64,000 nucleotides of DNA from Oligoflexus sp. (GCF_035712445.1 NZ_DASTAT010000093.1:1-64000), one strand, 5' to 3'; positions 22,717 to 32,000 are shown, counted from the stretch's first letter. A program made the numbers and translations. Notes: generated from the letters alone by a model not told the origin.

Positions 22717-24528
22717 GTGCGCCGCTTGAAAAAGCCTTATTCGCTCAGTTGGCATTTGGTTGTCCTGGTATTGGCTTCCATGATTCCATTTTTCATCTTT
22801 TCCGCTTTTATGGTGGATAGGCTGGTTCGTCTGGAAAGGCAGGCCGGTGAGCGTCTTTTGCGGCGTGAAGCGCAAAAACTCCGGGTATCGGTGGATCAGG
22901 AGTTTTCCAGCATCATACGCACGCTTCAGGCCCTGGCGACGTCTCAGGACCTTGAGCAGCACGATTTGAAAGCCTTTCATCAGGATTTGAATCGCATTCA
23001 AAAATCCCAGCCTGCGTGGCTTGCCATTCTTGTGCATGATATGCAGGGCAGGATGCTGCTCAGTTCCATGCGCGACTACGGTGATGTTCTGAAGACTCCA
23101 CCGGAGCCGGACAGTCTGCGTGACGTCATAAGTTCGGAAGAGGCAGTCATTGGAAAGGTGATCAAGGTACCGGCTGGCTCTGTGATCTCCAACTCCTTCG
23201 CTTTTCCGATTCGCGTCCCCGTGTTCGTCAAAGGGAAGATGACTTATGTGCTCACTGCAGTGATTTCGGTGAACAGGCTTCAGGCCATTGCCAATGATGG
23301 CTTGGCGATGGAATGGACCCGCACGATCGTGGATCGCGCCAGCACTGTGGCTGCTCGTTCGCTGCGTCCCGAGGATTTTGTGGGTGACTTGGCCACACCC
23401 TCCTATATCAAACACACGAGTTCGAGTTTCGAAGGAATGGTTCGAGAGACCACCTTGGATGGCAAGCCTGTTTATCTCGTTTTTGATCGCTCGCGTCTTT
23501 CCGGATGGATCAGCTCCATAGCGGTGCCGGTGGAAATTCTGGAAGCCCCAACGCGGCGCTCCCGGGCCCTTGTCCTCGCGACAGGCAGTTTCATTCTTCT
23601 TGTTTTCGGTGGGCTCGCGCTCCTGTATTCGCGCCGGCTCGCTCTTCAAATCCGCTCGGCTGCAAAAGGCGCCATGAACCTGGCGGATGGCAAAGTCCCC
23701 GAGGTGGAAGCTTCCATGGTTACCGAGGTGCAGCAGCTGCGAAGCGCATTGATCACGGTGGCCAATCTTCTTCAGGAGCGGGAACAGGAACGCAACGAAC
23801 ATTTGAATCAGGCCATCGCTGCCCGATCCGAGGCGGAACAGGCCAACCGTGCGAAGAGCGAGTTTCTGGCCAACATGAGCCATGAACTCCGAACCCCTCT
23901 GGGTGTGGTACTGGGCTTTGCTGAGCTTTCGGTGCTGGATGATATTTCTCCGGAAGAGAGGGCGGAGAACCATGCCATCATCCAGCGCAACGGTCAGCAT
24001 CTTTTGCGATTGATCGACGATATTCTGGATCTTTCTAAAGTCGAAGCGCGGCGCTTGACGATTCATGCTCAGGATTTCTCCTTGCCGGACATGATGGCAG
24101 GAATTATGGGAGATCTTAAGCCCAAGGCTCTGGAAAAAAATCTGGCCCTTACGCTGACGAAATCGGGAATGCTTCCGGGTCAGATTCATACCGATCCCGT
24201 TCGTTTGCGCCAGATCATTTATAATCTGGTGGGCAATGCGATCAAGTTCACGGAAAAAGGCGAGGTTAATATTCATCTTGAAAGCATGGATGATGATCTG
24301 ATTATCACCGTGCGGGATACAGGTATTGGTCTGACAGTCGAGCAGCAAAACACCCTGTTCCGTCCCTTCACCCAGGCCGATGGCAGTCACACCCGCAGAT
24401 ACGGTGGGACAGGTCTTGGTCTCGCTCTGTCCCGCCGTCTGGCCGAGCTCTTGGATGGCAGCGTCGAGCTTTTGGAAAGCGCCCCAGGGCAGGGCTCGGC
24501 CTTTCAGTTTCGCGTGCGAGTCCGGTAA
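22717..24528 (+). CDS. Membrane sensor histidine kinase (orphan)
   Basis: A 603-residue sensor kinase. A first membrane helix (about residues 10-32) and a second (about 285-308) enclose a roughly 250-residue periplasmic sensor region without a recognised name. A HAMP-like linker and coiled coil lead to the HisKA domain, where His389 in SHELRTPL is the phosphorylation site. The HATPase domain follows, with the N box NLVGNAIKFTEKG, DTGIGL and GGTGLGLAL. I chose a GTG at 22717 with GGAGGAAGG upstream; longer starts overlap udgX. No receiver domain is fused and no response regulator gene is adjacent, so its partner must lie elsewhere. Confidence 0.88.
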   Translation: MRRLKKPYSLSWHLVVLVLASMIPFFIFSAFMVDRLVRLERQAGERLLRREAQKLRVSVDQEFSSIIRTLQALATSQDLEQHDLKAFHQDLNRIQKSQPAWLAILVHDMQGRMLLSSMRDYGDVLKTPPEPDSLRDVISSEEAVIGKVIKVPAGSVISNSFAFPIRVPVFVKGKMTYVLTAVISVNRLQAIANDGLAMEWTRTIVDRASTVAARSLRPEDFVGDLATPSYIKHTSSSFEGMVRETTLDGKPVYLVFDRSRLSGWISSIAVPVEILEAPTRRSRALVLATGSFILLVFGGLALLYSRRLALQIRSAAKGAMNLADGKVPEVEASMVTEVQQLRSALITVANLLQEREQERNEHLNQAIAARSEAEQANRAKSEFLANMSHELRTPLGVVLGFAELSVLDDISPEERAENHAIIQRNGQHLLRLIDDILDLSKVEARRLTIHAQDFSLPDMMAGIMGDLKPKALEKNLALTLTKSGMLPGQIHTDPVRLRQIIYNLVGNAIKFTEKGEVNIHLESMDDDLIITVRDTGIGLTVEQQNTLFRPFTQADGSHTRRYGGTGLGLALSRRLAELLDGSVELLESAPGQGSAFQFRVRVR

Positions 24529-25084
24529 GGCCGTACTCGCCCGAATGAGGAGAGTCATCATGAGTCGTTCTGCAGTTGCATGTTAGGACTGACGTGCCCT
24601 TAAGTGTGATGTCCTCCAGGGAGCCATGGTTCCCAAATACATCATCCCCACAGACTACAAATGTATTCCGTTTCCAAGAGGTCTGCTGCTGTGGCAATTA
24701 TTGAAATTTAAGGAAAATATGCGAATATTACTGGGTAGTTAGTGCGATCGTTCTGACTGAGAGCGATTTTATAGTGGAGAATGATTCGTGTAACATATTG
24801 AAACTATAGTTAAAATAGAATTGAAACTTTGCACTGTTTCAATTTCAAAATCTTCGTCTTTGATATTGAATATTTCTCCTTGCCAGCAAACCAACAAAAG
24901 GCATTTTTCTTCCTCGAGACGGCTTCACAGGCAATTCCAGACGCAGCTTCATCCGCCGAGAGATTCTCGTCGACATATTTTTTTCGCAGGTATTCTTGAT
25001 GGAGATATAGAGGAGTGACCGGGAACTCAAACCACTCAGAAAACGTGATGACATATTTTTCAGGGGTTCTCGTCGAGGGTCGTA
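24529..25084. other. Gene-poor, AT-rich stretch between the kinase and tRNA-His
   Basis: About 550 bases hold no convincing gene and are visibly richer in A and T than their surroundings, especially 24700-24900. There are two tiny frames with fair ribosome binding sites: 24560-24586 (8 residues, MSRSAVAC) and 24626-24742 (38 residues). A longer decayed-looking frame lies on the minus strand (see the next entry). This looks like the leftovers of deleted or inserted DNA next to a tRNA gene, which is inference. Confidence 0.45.
24810..25052 (-). pseudogene. Possible gene remnant downstream of tRNA-His
   Basis: On the minus strand, the frame running out of the tRNA-His gene continues for about 80 codons. 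It contains the segment TPLYLHQEYLRKKYVDENLS followed by ADEAASGIACEAVSRKKNAF. This resembles the small DNA-binding pattern (EYL..KY....S..EIA) often seen in phage and homing-endonuclease proteins. There is no start codon with a ribosome binding site inside the fragment, and the only ATG lies within the tRNA. The resemblance is by eye and weak. Confidence 0.3.
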
Positions 25085-25161
25085 TGGGGTGGGTGATGGG
25101 GATTGAACCCACGTATGTCGGAATCACAATCCGATGCGTTAACCACTTCGCCACACCCACC
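25085..25161 (-). tRNA. tRNA-His (GTG)
   Basis: Read on the minus strand, the acceptor stem GTGGGTG pairs with CACCCAC. A G at position -1 (base 25161) faces C73, as is diagnostic for tRNA-His. The anticodon stem TCGGA/TCCGA holds the loop TTGTGAT, giving the anticodon GTG. The T arm is GTGGG-TTCAATC-CCCAT, with one wobble-type pair, and CCA is encoded (25087-25085). The gene stands alone, between the exported-protein operon and an AT-rich patch. Confidence 0.97.
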
Positions 25162-25223
25162 ATACGGGAGAGCGTGATATTACCCGGCCTATTGCTTTTG
25201 TCAACCCAATAGCCCGGGGCATT

Positions 25224-27893
25224 TCAAAGATTTTTAAGAAGCCCATTCTCGATGGCGAATGACATGGTTTGCTCCTGGCTCCAGCTCTCGCCGTCTTCAC
25301 TCAGGCTGATATGCATGTCAAACGCGTCGCCGTTGGCAATGGCCTCGTCCAGGAACTTGGTATCAGGCAATCCTCCGGGTCCGTTCAGAGTCAGCTGGAA
25401 GGTCTCCGTCCGATTCCGACGCGGTCCGAGAGTCGTATTGCTGATATCCGGAGACAGACGCACGATATTCTCCGTCAGAACGAAACGCCCGAGATTAATC
25501 GCCCCATGCTGCTCAAAGCGCACGTAAACCTGCAGATTCCCGTGTGCAATTGACATATTCCGAATGGAAAGCTGCAGCCGAAGTTCCCCGCCGGACCGAC
25601 CAAACGGCCCCGAACGATCCAAAGTAACCTTGGTCTTCAAAAGCTTGGGAGTCGGCCGCGGATCCCGATAACCACCCGGCAGAAAATTCGCCAGTTTTTC
25701 TTCAACGCTCTGATCCCGTTTCAAAGGCGGAATCGGCCACGGCGATTCAAAAACCTTATCATTCAAAGTTTCAAACTGCTTTTTAGCCGTCCGCACATCC
25801 TCGCTATCTTTCCCGCGCTCCTGACTTTGCGCATTGAATCCCACCACGATCGGCACCGGCAAACCCTTGGCCATTTCCCCGAGCGCCTGCATGAATTCCA
25901 CAGGATGCTGCGTATCCATAATCTTCTGATAGGCCTCAAGGATATCCAAAGGCTCCTTGGCCTTCAGAAGGGCATCAAAACCTTTCCGCAAACGCCTCGC
26001 CTCCGCTGCCACTTCCGGATAACCCGGCTCAATATTCAAAAGCCGCAGAGGCATCAGAGCATAAGAACCCGCAAGGTTCGCATAATAATACATGCTCTCA
26101 TCCGGTCCCTCGCGGGCCCACTTTTTGGGACTGGCGCCAAAGGCATTGGCCAAAGCCATCCACATCGCGCGCTCATCCTTCCGCGCCAGGGCAATCATCA
26201 AATCATGCGCAAAATAAAGGTGAGCCGTCGCACTCAATTTCCCAAGGTGCGTTGCGGAAACAGGCTGCGCAAATACCTCATCCATCGGATTCACCAGCGC
26301 CTGCTCACGCATCAGCCTCTTCTCAACATCCTTCGCAAACAGCTCGATCTCCGGCACGTCATCAATCGCCAGCCCTGTATAGCGCCGCAGAAGTTCAAGC
26401 GTCCGATTGTAATCCCGCACATCCACAAAGTTATCAATGATGCGCAGCGACGCCGTCATATACAAAGGATTCGCAGCGTTCGCCGTCAGCACAAACCGAC
26501 TCGATTTTCCGGGGCCTTTTTCCTTCCGAACAGGAATCGAAAGCTTATGCCGAATCTCCATCGTATCGGCGCCAACCAAAAGGTTCCAATTCCGATCGTG
26601 CAGAAACTGCTCCGCTTCCAGGTTCATAAATTCACCTTCGCGGTCCGTCGTCAGGCTTTCACCAACCCCAAACGTCTTCTGCCTTTGACTCTGCGAAACA
26701 TAAAAGCTGCGCTCCTGTTTCAGCCCCGTTTCATTGCGTGTCGTCACGCGATAGAACTGAAAGGTCACGCCGCTCGTTTTATCCGGTTTGCTCGTCTGTC
26801 CCTGCAGCTGTCCGGTCAACGCCCGCGCTTTTTTAAAATCCCCATGCAGCGCCTCGGTAAACGCCTGCCGGGCGCCTTCCCGCGTCAGGTCAAAGTCATA
26901 AAGCTCATCAATCTGAAAAATTCTCGCGCGTTGCAGATCAAAATCCACGGGAGTAATGGGCGCCGGCACCCCCGCCCACCACTTCACCATCTTCTGAAAC
27001 ACCATGTAATCCTTGCCCAAAGTCGTCTGAAGGGCGGTACCGATCCGCCGAACCTCGCTCAGGGCCAGCCAAACATGGGACTGATTCCGACGTAACACAC
27101 TGATTTTATGTTCCCCATCTCGAAAAACAGAGAGCGGAATGGTCAAATCCAGGTCGCTCAGACCCAGGGATTCCTGAAGGGATTTCGCAGTGCGGCCAGC
27201 GGTATCAATACCCAGGGAGGCCCCGCCGCTGATACCGTAACTTCGGATATTGCCGATGGGAAGTTCCAGGGCATGCTCGATCGTCGAAGGGAAAAGGAAG
27301 GGTGTGCTCAGATAGGTGACGGGATCGTAGAGTTCCAAAGGGTTGAAGGACGGCGGAAGGATCGTCGTCAAAAACGGGAGTCCACCAAACCAATTCGCGA
27401 AAAGCTCCGTCCAGAATCCAGCCTTCTGCTCCTCGGCCTTGCGCGAGGCTTCACTTCGATACGTGGCGTTGGTCACGAAAAGCTGACTTTGACCGTTGAA
27501 CGTCAAAGGCAAACCGCGCACGCGCCCAAGTTCCCGCAGAAAATCCGGCCCCAACTGAAACCTGTCGACCACCACATAGGTGCCGATGTTGGTCGGATGC
27601 ACATCACGTCGATAGCTGCTGACGAGCGACATGCTGTCGCTGGCGCGCAGGCGGATATCCTGATCCATCAGGCTATAAAACAAGCTTTCCATGAGCGAAT
27701 CGACAGAACGATTGATGCTGTCCGCACCGGATGCGAGGCTCGAGGCCAGCGTGGAATTTTTGATGACCCGGCTTATGGATTCATAGGCATCAATCTTATC
27801 ATCGTTTTCCTGGCGGAAGTCCTTCTCGAGCTGCGAGGATTGCGCCAGGGCCAGCTGCGAACACAAGCAAAATAGAAGCCACCAAAATCTCAT
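25224..27893 (-). CDS. Large exported protein of unknown function
   Basis: An 889-residue protein that I do not recognise. The N-terminus is a Sec signal peptide (MRFWWLLFCLCSQLALA, then QSS), so the protein should be periplasmic or surface-linked. No further membrane helix is visible. Residues about 40-90 look helical and Ser-rich; the long middle is rich in charged and aromatic residues with alternating short stretches that could be beta-structure. The last 120 residues (around LQLSIRNMSIAHGNLQVYVRF) look like a beta-sandwich. The ATG at 27893 overlaps the stop of the upstream exported-protein gene as ATGA, so the two are translated together and probably work together. Similar paired genes may exist in related bacteria. 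Confidence 0.65.
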   Translation of the reverse strand: MRFWWLLFCLCSQLALAQSSQLEKDFRQENDDKIDAYESISRVIKNSTLASSLASGADSINRSVDSLMESLFYSLMDQDIRLRASDSMSLVSSYRRDVHPTNIGTYVVVDRFQLGPDFLRELGRVRGLPLTFNGQSQLFVTNATYRSEASRKAEEQKAGFWTELFANWFGGLPFLTTILPPSFNPLELYDPVTYLSTPFLFPSTIEHALELPIGNIRSYGISGGASLGIDTAGRTAKSLQESLGLSDLDLTIPLSVFRDGEHKISVLRRNQSHVWLALSEVRRIGTALQTTLGKDYMVFQKMVKWWAGVPAPITPVDFDLQRARIFQIDELYDFDLTREGARQAFTEALHGDFKKARALTGQLQGQTSKPDKTSGVTFQFYRVTTRNETGLKQERSFYVSQSQRQKTFGVGESLTTDREGEFMNLEAEQFLHDRNWNLLVGADTMEIRHKLSIPVRKEKGPGKSSRFVLTANAANPLYMTASLRIIDNFVDVRDYNRTLELLRRYTGLAIDDVPEIELFAKDVEKRLMREQALVNPMDEVFAQPVSATHLGKLSATAHLYFAHDLMIALARKDERAMWMALANAFGASPKKWAREGPDESMYYYANLAGSYALMPLRLLNIEPGYPEVAAEARRLRKGFDALLKAKEPLDILEAYQKIMDTQHPVEFMQALGEMAKGLPVPIVVGFNAQSQERGKDSEDVRTAKKQFETLNDKVFESPWPIPPLKRDQSVEEKLANFLPGGYRDPRPTPKLLKTKVTLDRSGPFGRSGGELRLQLSIRNMSIAHGNLQVYVRFEQHGAINLGRFVLTENIVRLSPDISNTTLGPRRNRTETFQLTLNGPGGLPDTKFLDEAIANGDAFDMHISLSEDGESWSQEQTMSFAIENGLLKNL

Positions 27894-28879
27894 GGAACCT
27901 GTTCCTCCCAAGTCCATGCTCGGCCGTAGCCCACTCCCACCATCACCACCCAGTGATGACGCGGCTCTGTTCGCTCCCTTTGATAATGAAGGCTCATACT
28001 GCCCACCAGATCGTAAACCCAGGGCCGCCGGGCCCCCCAGCTGATGCGATAGGAATCCTTGCGCAGCTCCTCGATCCCAAGGACCCAGTTCCAGTCTTTC
28101 AGCTGCTGCTCATGCACAAAGCGAAAAACCTGATCGAAGTAATCCGGGATCGACGCTTCCGTCACCCGAATCCATTCGAAACTCGTGCGGTTTTCTTCAT
28201 GATGAACCAGCGTTGCCAGCCCCATCCGTCTCTGCCCATAGTCCGAAGACGCCGCATAAGAGGCCATGAGCCGGGCGCCTTCGAGAAGGTCGATGGTGCG
28301 AACAATGCGGCCGCTGATGACATTACGTTCCTCGCCCGTGACAGGATCGGGTTGAACGAGATTGCTGGTGCCGACTTCCAATCGGTAGCCTTCCCGTGAA
28401 CCAATCCCAATGCGACCGCCGTTAACACTCGTGAGCCATAACCTTCGGGCCCGACTTGGCAAATTCAGGCGAAACACATCGTGATTCAGTCCAAATGGGG
28501 CATCCAGGCGTCCAGCCGACGCGTAGAAGGGATCCACCACGGGATGCCCGAGCTGGATAAAAGCCTGCTCCGCGCGTTTATAATCGCGGACTCTGTCCTC
28601 GTTGATCGAGGCCTGCCGTGTATAAGCACCCTTGGCGTGCAGTGAAATCCAATGCCCGAGAGCAACTGAACCATAGAGTTGAGCCAAGGCAGCGGTGTCG
28701 TCTCGTGTTTGATTAGTATCACCCAATGCTCGTTCGGATACTTCGAGGTAGCCCGACACGCAGGCAGTGTAGGGATTATAGATCAACCATTTGTCAGACT
28801 TCAGCTGACAGGGTAAAAGTCCTTCCGCATGGGCGACCGAAGTCATTACGCCCAGCATCATGGCGACGGCGTGTTTCAT
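27890..28879 (-). CDS. Exported, probably outer-membrane beta-barrel protein
   Basis: A 329-residue protein with a signal peptide (MKHAVAMMLGVMTSVAHA, then EGL). The mature part is made of alternating hydrophobic stretches with many aromatic residues, for example SVALGHWISLHAKGAYTRQ, RRLWLTSVNGGRIGIGSRE and HHWVVMVGVGYGRAWTWEE, as expected for transmembrane beta-strands. Two Cys residues (about 24 and 39) near the start could form a disulphide. No named family is recognised. It is the first gene of a two-gene operon with the 889-residue exported protein and is divergent from the S10 operon promoter. A porin-like or secretion-linked barrel is my reading. Confidence 0.6.
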   Translation of the reverse strand: MKHAVAMMLGVMTSVAHAEGLLPCQLKSDKWLIYNPYTACVSGYLEVSERALGDTNQTRDDTAALAQLYGSVALGHWISLHAKGAYTRQASINEDRVRDYKRAEQAFIQLGHPVVDPFYASAGRLDAPFGLNHDVFRLNLPSRARRLWLTSVNGGRIGIGSREGYRLEVGTSNLVQPDPVTGEERNVISGRIVRTIDLLEGARLMASYAASSDYGQRRMGLATLVHHEENRTSFEWIRVTEASIPDYFDQVFRFVHEQQLKDWNWVLGIEELRKDSYRISWGARRPWVYDLVGSMSLHYQRERTEPRHHWVVMVGVGYGRAWTWEEQVP

Positions 28880-29000
28880 TCTGACTCATTCATCAAAAGC
28901 CTTGATTTCCCGGCGAAGCGTCGGGTTTCATCATCATGCCCAAGTCGATACGACATTGGAAGATGAATTCTAACTTCTCCAAAAGCTTCCTATAAAAACC

Positions 29001-29029
29001 TTGACACCCAAAGGCCTCAGTAATATAAC
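29001..29029 (+). promoter_or_regulatory. Strong sigma70-type promoter of the S10 operon
   Basis: A perfect TTGACA (29001-29006), a 17-base spacer and TATAAC (29024-29029) precede rpsJ by about 125 bases. Upstream AT-rich runs (28965-29000) could act as an UP element. The discriminator after the -10 is C/G-rich, as in stringently controlled ribosomal promoters. The leader between promoter and rpsJ has room for a regulatory structure, but I see no clear L4-type hairpin. Confidence 0.8.
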
Positions 29030-29153
29030 CCGGTCTCCACTATCGAGGTAAGCCTGCGAACAAGCAAGCCAATGCCACATGCCGGTGATGCTCATCACTA
29101 TCTTGCCTCGGTTTGTTTCGTAACCCTATCCAGATTGACTAGGTTTGGGAATT

Positions 29154-29465
29154 ATGAGTAGTCAAAACATTAGAATTCGTCTCAAGGGGTACGACCACCG
29201 ATTGCTTGATCAATCTGCGGTCGAAATCGTAGAGCGTGCGAAACGGACGGGAGCGCGAGTCGCTGGTCCTATACCACTGCCCACCTCGATCAACCGTTTC
29301 ACAGTCCTGCGCAGTCCGCACGTCGATAAAAAATCGCGTGAGCAGTTTGAGATCCGCACACACAAGCGCGTTCTCGACATCATGGATGCTAAAGCGCAGA
29401 CAATCGATGCTTTGATGAAGCTCGATTTGGCAGCTGGAGTCGACGTCGAGATCAAACTCTACTAA
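29154..29465 (+). CDS. rpsJ: 30S ribosomal protein S10
   Basis: A 103-residue S10 (NusE), part of the 30S head and of the NusB-NusE antitermination complex. The family core is clear: IRIRLKGYDHRLLDQS at the N-terminus, the GPIPLPTSINRFTVLRSPHV loop, and a C-terminal DLAAGVDVEIKLY. The ATG at 29154 gives the normal length; an earlier in-frame start at 29145 has no support. It is the first gene of the S10-spc-alpha run and follows a strong promoter. The str operon genes (rpsL, rpsG, fusA, tuf) that often lie upstream are absent here. Confidence 0.97.
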   Translation: MSSQNIRIRLKGYDHRLLDQSAVEIVERAKRTGARVAGPIPLPTSINRFTVLRSPHVDKKSREQFEIRTHKRVLDIMDAKAQTIDALMKLDLAAGVDVEIKLY

Positions 29466-29542
29466 GCAGAGTGCGGTTGTTGTCGTTTTCTGAACGGTCG
29501 CTTTAGGAACCGAATAACTCAACAGCAGGTTGAATATAAGTC

Positions 29543-30196
29543 ATGACAATTCACGGACTAATCGCAAAAAAAGTGGGAATGACCCGGGTCTTGGACGCTG
29601 AAGGTCAAATGATTCCCGTGACTCTTCTCAAAATCGAAGGTCAAAAAGTTACCAAGATCCTGACTCCTGAGCGCGATGGCTATCATGGCATTCAGGTGGG
29701 TTACTACGAAAAACCAGAGCGCAAGCTGAGCAAGCCCGATGTGGCTCGTCTTCGCAAGGTCTCGGTTGGCGAAAGTTACACCCGTTTCAAGGAATTCCGT
29801 ACCGAAGGCACGCTTGATGGCGTGAACATTGGTACCGCAATGAACGCTTCCGCATTCTCGGAAGTGGGCGCTGTTGATGTCACCGGCGTGACCAAGGGTC
29901 ACGGCTTCGAAGGTGCGATTACACGCTGGGGTCACTCCTCGGGTCGCCGTTCGCACGGTTCGAACTTCTATCGCTTGCCTGGTTCGCTCGGTATGAGAAC
30001 GACCCCAGGTCGCGTATTTAAGAACAAAGAAGTTCCGGGTCACATGGGTTGCGTGCAGGTTACTGTTCAGAACCTGAAAGTCGTCGATGTCGATGTGGAA
30101 GCCAATGTTATTGCTCTCAAAGGCTCCGTTCCCGGGTTCCGCAATGGCTTTGTTATCATCAAACCTTCTGTGAAAGCCAAAGAACTCAAAAAATGA
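29543..30196 (+). CDS. rplC: 50S ribosomal protein L3
   Basis: A 217-residue L3, one of the early-assembly proteins of the large subunit near the peptidyl transferase centre. It begins GLIAKKVGMTR and carries the central loop GHSSGRRSHGSNFYRLPGSL, with the conserved GMRTTPGRVFKNKEVPGHMG after it. The length is slightly above the E. coli protein. It lies 77 bases after rpsJ, the largest gap in the first part of the operon. Confidence 0.97.
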   Translation: MTIHGLIAKKVGMTRVLDAEGQMIPVTLLKIEGQKVTKILTPERDGYHGIQVGYYEKPERKLSKPDVARLRKVSVGESYTRFKEFRTEGTLDGVNIGTAMNASAFSEVGAVDVTGVTKGHGFEGAITRWGHSSGRRSHGSNFYRLPGSLGMRTTPGRVFKNKEVPGHMGCVQVTVQNLKVVDVDVEANVIALKGSVPGFRNGFVIIKPSVKAKELKK

Positions 30197-30218
30197 GTTC
30201 TAGGGGGAATGGATAATC

Positions 30219-30848
30219 ATGCAAGTCCAAGTCAAAGACATCAAGGGTAACAACGTCAAGTCGATCGACCTTCCGGATTCGATCTACAACGTTGAACTTA
30301 ACGATCACGTTCTTCACCACGTGGTAAAAGCCTACCTGGCCAACCAACGCCAAGGTACGCACGCTACCAAAACCCGCGCCTACGTGAGCGGCGGTGGTAA
30401 GAAGCCTTATAAGCAAAAGGGTACTGGTGGTGCTCGCGCTGGTTCGACCCGCGCCCATAACCGTCCAGGTGGTGCTGTGGCCCACGGTCCTCAGCCTCGT
30501 GACTACCGTCTGAAGATCAACAAGAAGGTGAAAGATCTCGCCATTCGCGTTGCTCTCTCCGACAAAGCTCGTCACGGCAAACTGGTTGTTGTTAGCGACT
30601 TCGCAGGCGTTAACGCGTATTCGACCAAAGCTGTGCTCGGCGCCCTGAAAGCCCTGAACGCGCCAAAAGCTCTGCTCTCCGACGTTCGTGAAGACGATTT
30701 CCTTTATCGTTCGGCACGCAACATCCACGGTGCAGAAGCCAAGTCGCCTCTGGATTTCAACGCTATGGATCTGCTTCGCTACGAGACTCTGGTCATCAGC
30801 GAAAAAGCTCTGGAAGCTCTCAACGCTCGCGTTAGTGAGGAAGCATAA
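30219..30848 (+). CDS. rplD: 50S ribosomal protein L4
   Basis: A 209-residue L4 lining the peptide exit tunnel. The tunnel loop is seen as GGGKKPYKQKGTGGARAGST followed by RAHNRPGGAVAHGPQPRDY. In E. coli L4 also represses the S10 operon through its leader; whether this holds here cannot be told. It starts after a GGGGGAATGG box and ends one base before the rplW start. Confidence 0.97.
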   Translation: MQVQVKDIKGNNVKSIDLPDSIYNVELNDHVLHHVVKAYLANQRQGTHATKTRAYVSGGGKKPYKQKGTGGARAGSTRAHNRPGGAVAHGPQPRDYRLKINKKVKDLAIRVALSDKARHGKLVVVSDFAGVNAYSTKAVLGALKALNAPKALLSDVREDDFLYRSARNIHGAEAKSPLDFNAMDLLRYETLVISEKALEALNARVSEEA

Positions 30849-30849
30849 C

Positions 30850-31137
30850 ATGCATCCATTTCATGTGATCGTTCGCCCAGTTCTGTCGGAAAAATCGAAC
30901 GGCGTTCGTGAAGCTCAAGGCAAATACACTTTCATCGTGCAGAAAGATGCCACCAAAGAAGACGTCAAGAAAGCTGTTGCGGCTCTTTGGGATGTGAAAG
31001 TGGAATCGGTTCGCACTTTGATTCAACGCGGTAAGTTCAAGCGTCGCGGCGCTCGCTACTCCCAGACTTCGCTGGTCAAAAAAGCGATCGTGAAGCTGGT
31101 TGCTGGTTCGAAACTGCCGATCTTTGAAGACCAATAA
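30850..31137 (+). CDS. rplW: 50S ribosomal protein L23
   Basis: A 95-residue L23, the tunnel-exit protein that docks trigger factor and the signal recognition particle. The N-terminal VIVRPVLSEKSN and YTFIVQKDATKEDVKKAV match the family, as does VESVRTLIQRGKFKRRG. The ATG is one base after the rplD stop, inside a GAGGAAGC region that serves as its ribosome binding site. A longer in-frame frame upstream runs through rplD and is not real. Confidence 0.96.
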   Translation: MHPFHVIVRPVLSEKSNGVREAQGKYTFIVQKDATKEDVKKAVAALWDVKVESVRTLIQRGKFKRRGARYSQTSLVKKAIVKLVAGSKLPIFEDQ

Positions 31138-31157
31138 CGAAGGGACTGGTAAACGTT

Positions 31158-31985
31158 ATGGCTATCAAGCAATACAAACCGACATCAGCATCTCAACGCG
31201 GTACCTCCGTTGTTGATTACAGTGTCCTTGATCGCGTGGAACCGTACGGTCCTCTCGTAGAGTCTACAAAGAGAAACGGCGGCCGCAACAACACGGGCCG
31301 TATTACGGTTCGCCATCAGGGCGGTGGCGCTCGTCGCCACTACCGTCTGATCGACTTCAAGCGCGACAAGCGTGATATCTCGGGACGCGTTGAGTACATC
31401 GAATACGATCCTAACCGGACCGCATTCATCGCTCGTATCGTCTACAAAGACGGTGAGCGTCGTTATATCCTGGCTCCGGACGGCCTTAAAAAAGGTGACG
31501 AAGTTCTCGCGGCTGCGACTGTAGACGTGAAACCCGGTAATGCCATGCCTTTGAAGAGCATCCCCTTCGGTACTCCGGTACACAATATCGAGATGAAGGT
31601 GGGTAAAGGCGGTCAGCTGGCTCGTAGCGCTGGCGTTTCCGCTCAGCTGGTCGGCCGTGTAGACGGTTACGCTCAGCTCCGCATGCCTTCCGGTGAAATG
31701 CGCCGCGTTCGTGAAGAATGCTACGCAACCATCGGTGTGGTCTCCAACTCTGACCATTTCAACGTGAAAATCGGTAAAGCCGGCCGTACTCGCTGGTTGG
31801 GTATTCGTCCCACTGTTCGCGGTGTGGCTATGAACCCGGTCGATCACCCTCACGGTGGTGGTGAAGGTCGTACATCCGGTGGTCGTCACCCATGTACTCC
31901 TTGGGCTGTGCAGACGAAAGGTCACAAGACCCGTCATAATAAGCGCACGGACAAGGATATCATCCGCCGTCGTAAAAGCAAGTAA
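31158..31985 (+). CDS. rplB: 50S ribosomal protein L2
   Basis: A 275-residue L2, needed for subunit joining and peptidyl transfer. Typical parts are GRNNTGRITVRHQGGGARRH near residue 45, the central beta-barrel with IPFGTPVHNIEMKVGKGGQL, and the C-terminal MNPVDHPHGGGEGRTSGG loop, whose conserved His lies near the active centre. Length and order are normal for the S10 operon. Confidence 0.98.
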   Translation: MAIKQYKPTSASQRGTSVVDYSVLDRVEPYGPLVESTKRNGGRNNTGRITVRHQGGGARRHYRLIDFKRDKRDISGRVEYIEYDPNRTAFIARIVYKDGERRYILAPDGLKKGDEVLAAATVDVKPGNAMPLKSIPFGTPVHNIEMKVGKGGQLARSAGVSAQLVGRVDGYAQLRMPSGEMRRVREECYATIGVVSNSDHFNVKIGKAGRTRWLGIRPTVRGVAMNPVDHPHGGGEGRTSGGRHPCTPWAVQTKGHKTRHNKRTDKDIIRRRKSK

Positions 31986-32000
31986 TGGGAGGTATGCTCA

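Noticed and set aside
25053..25163. Start of a 117-codon frame inside tRNA-His
   Set aside because: The first 37 codons are the tRNA gene read as protein; only the later part was kept as a possible remnant.
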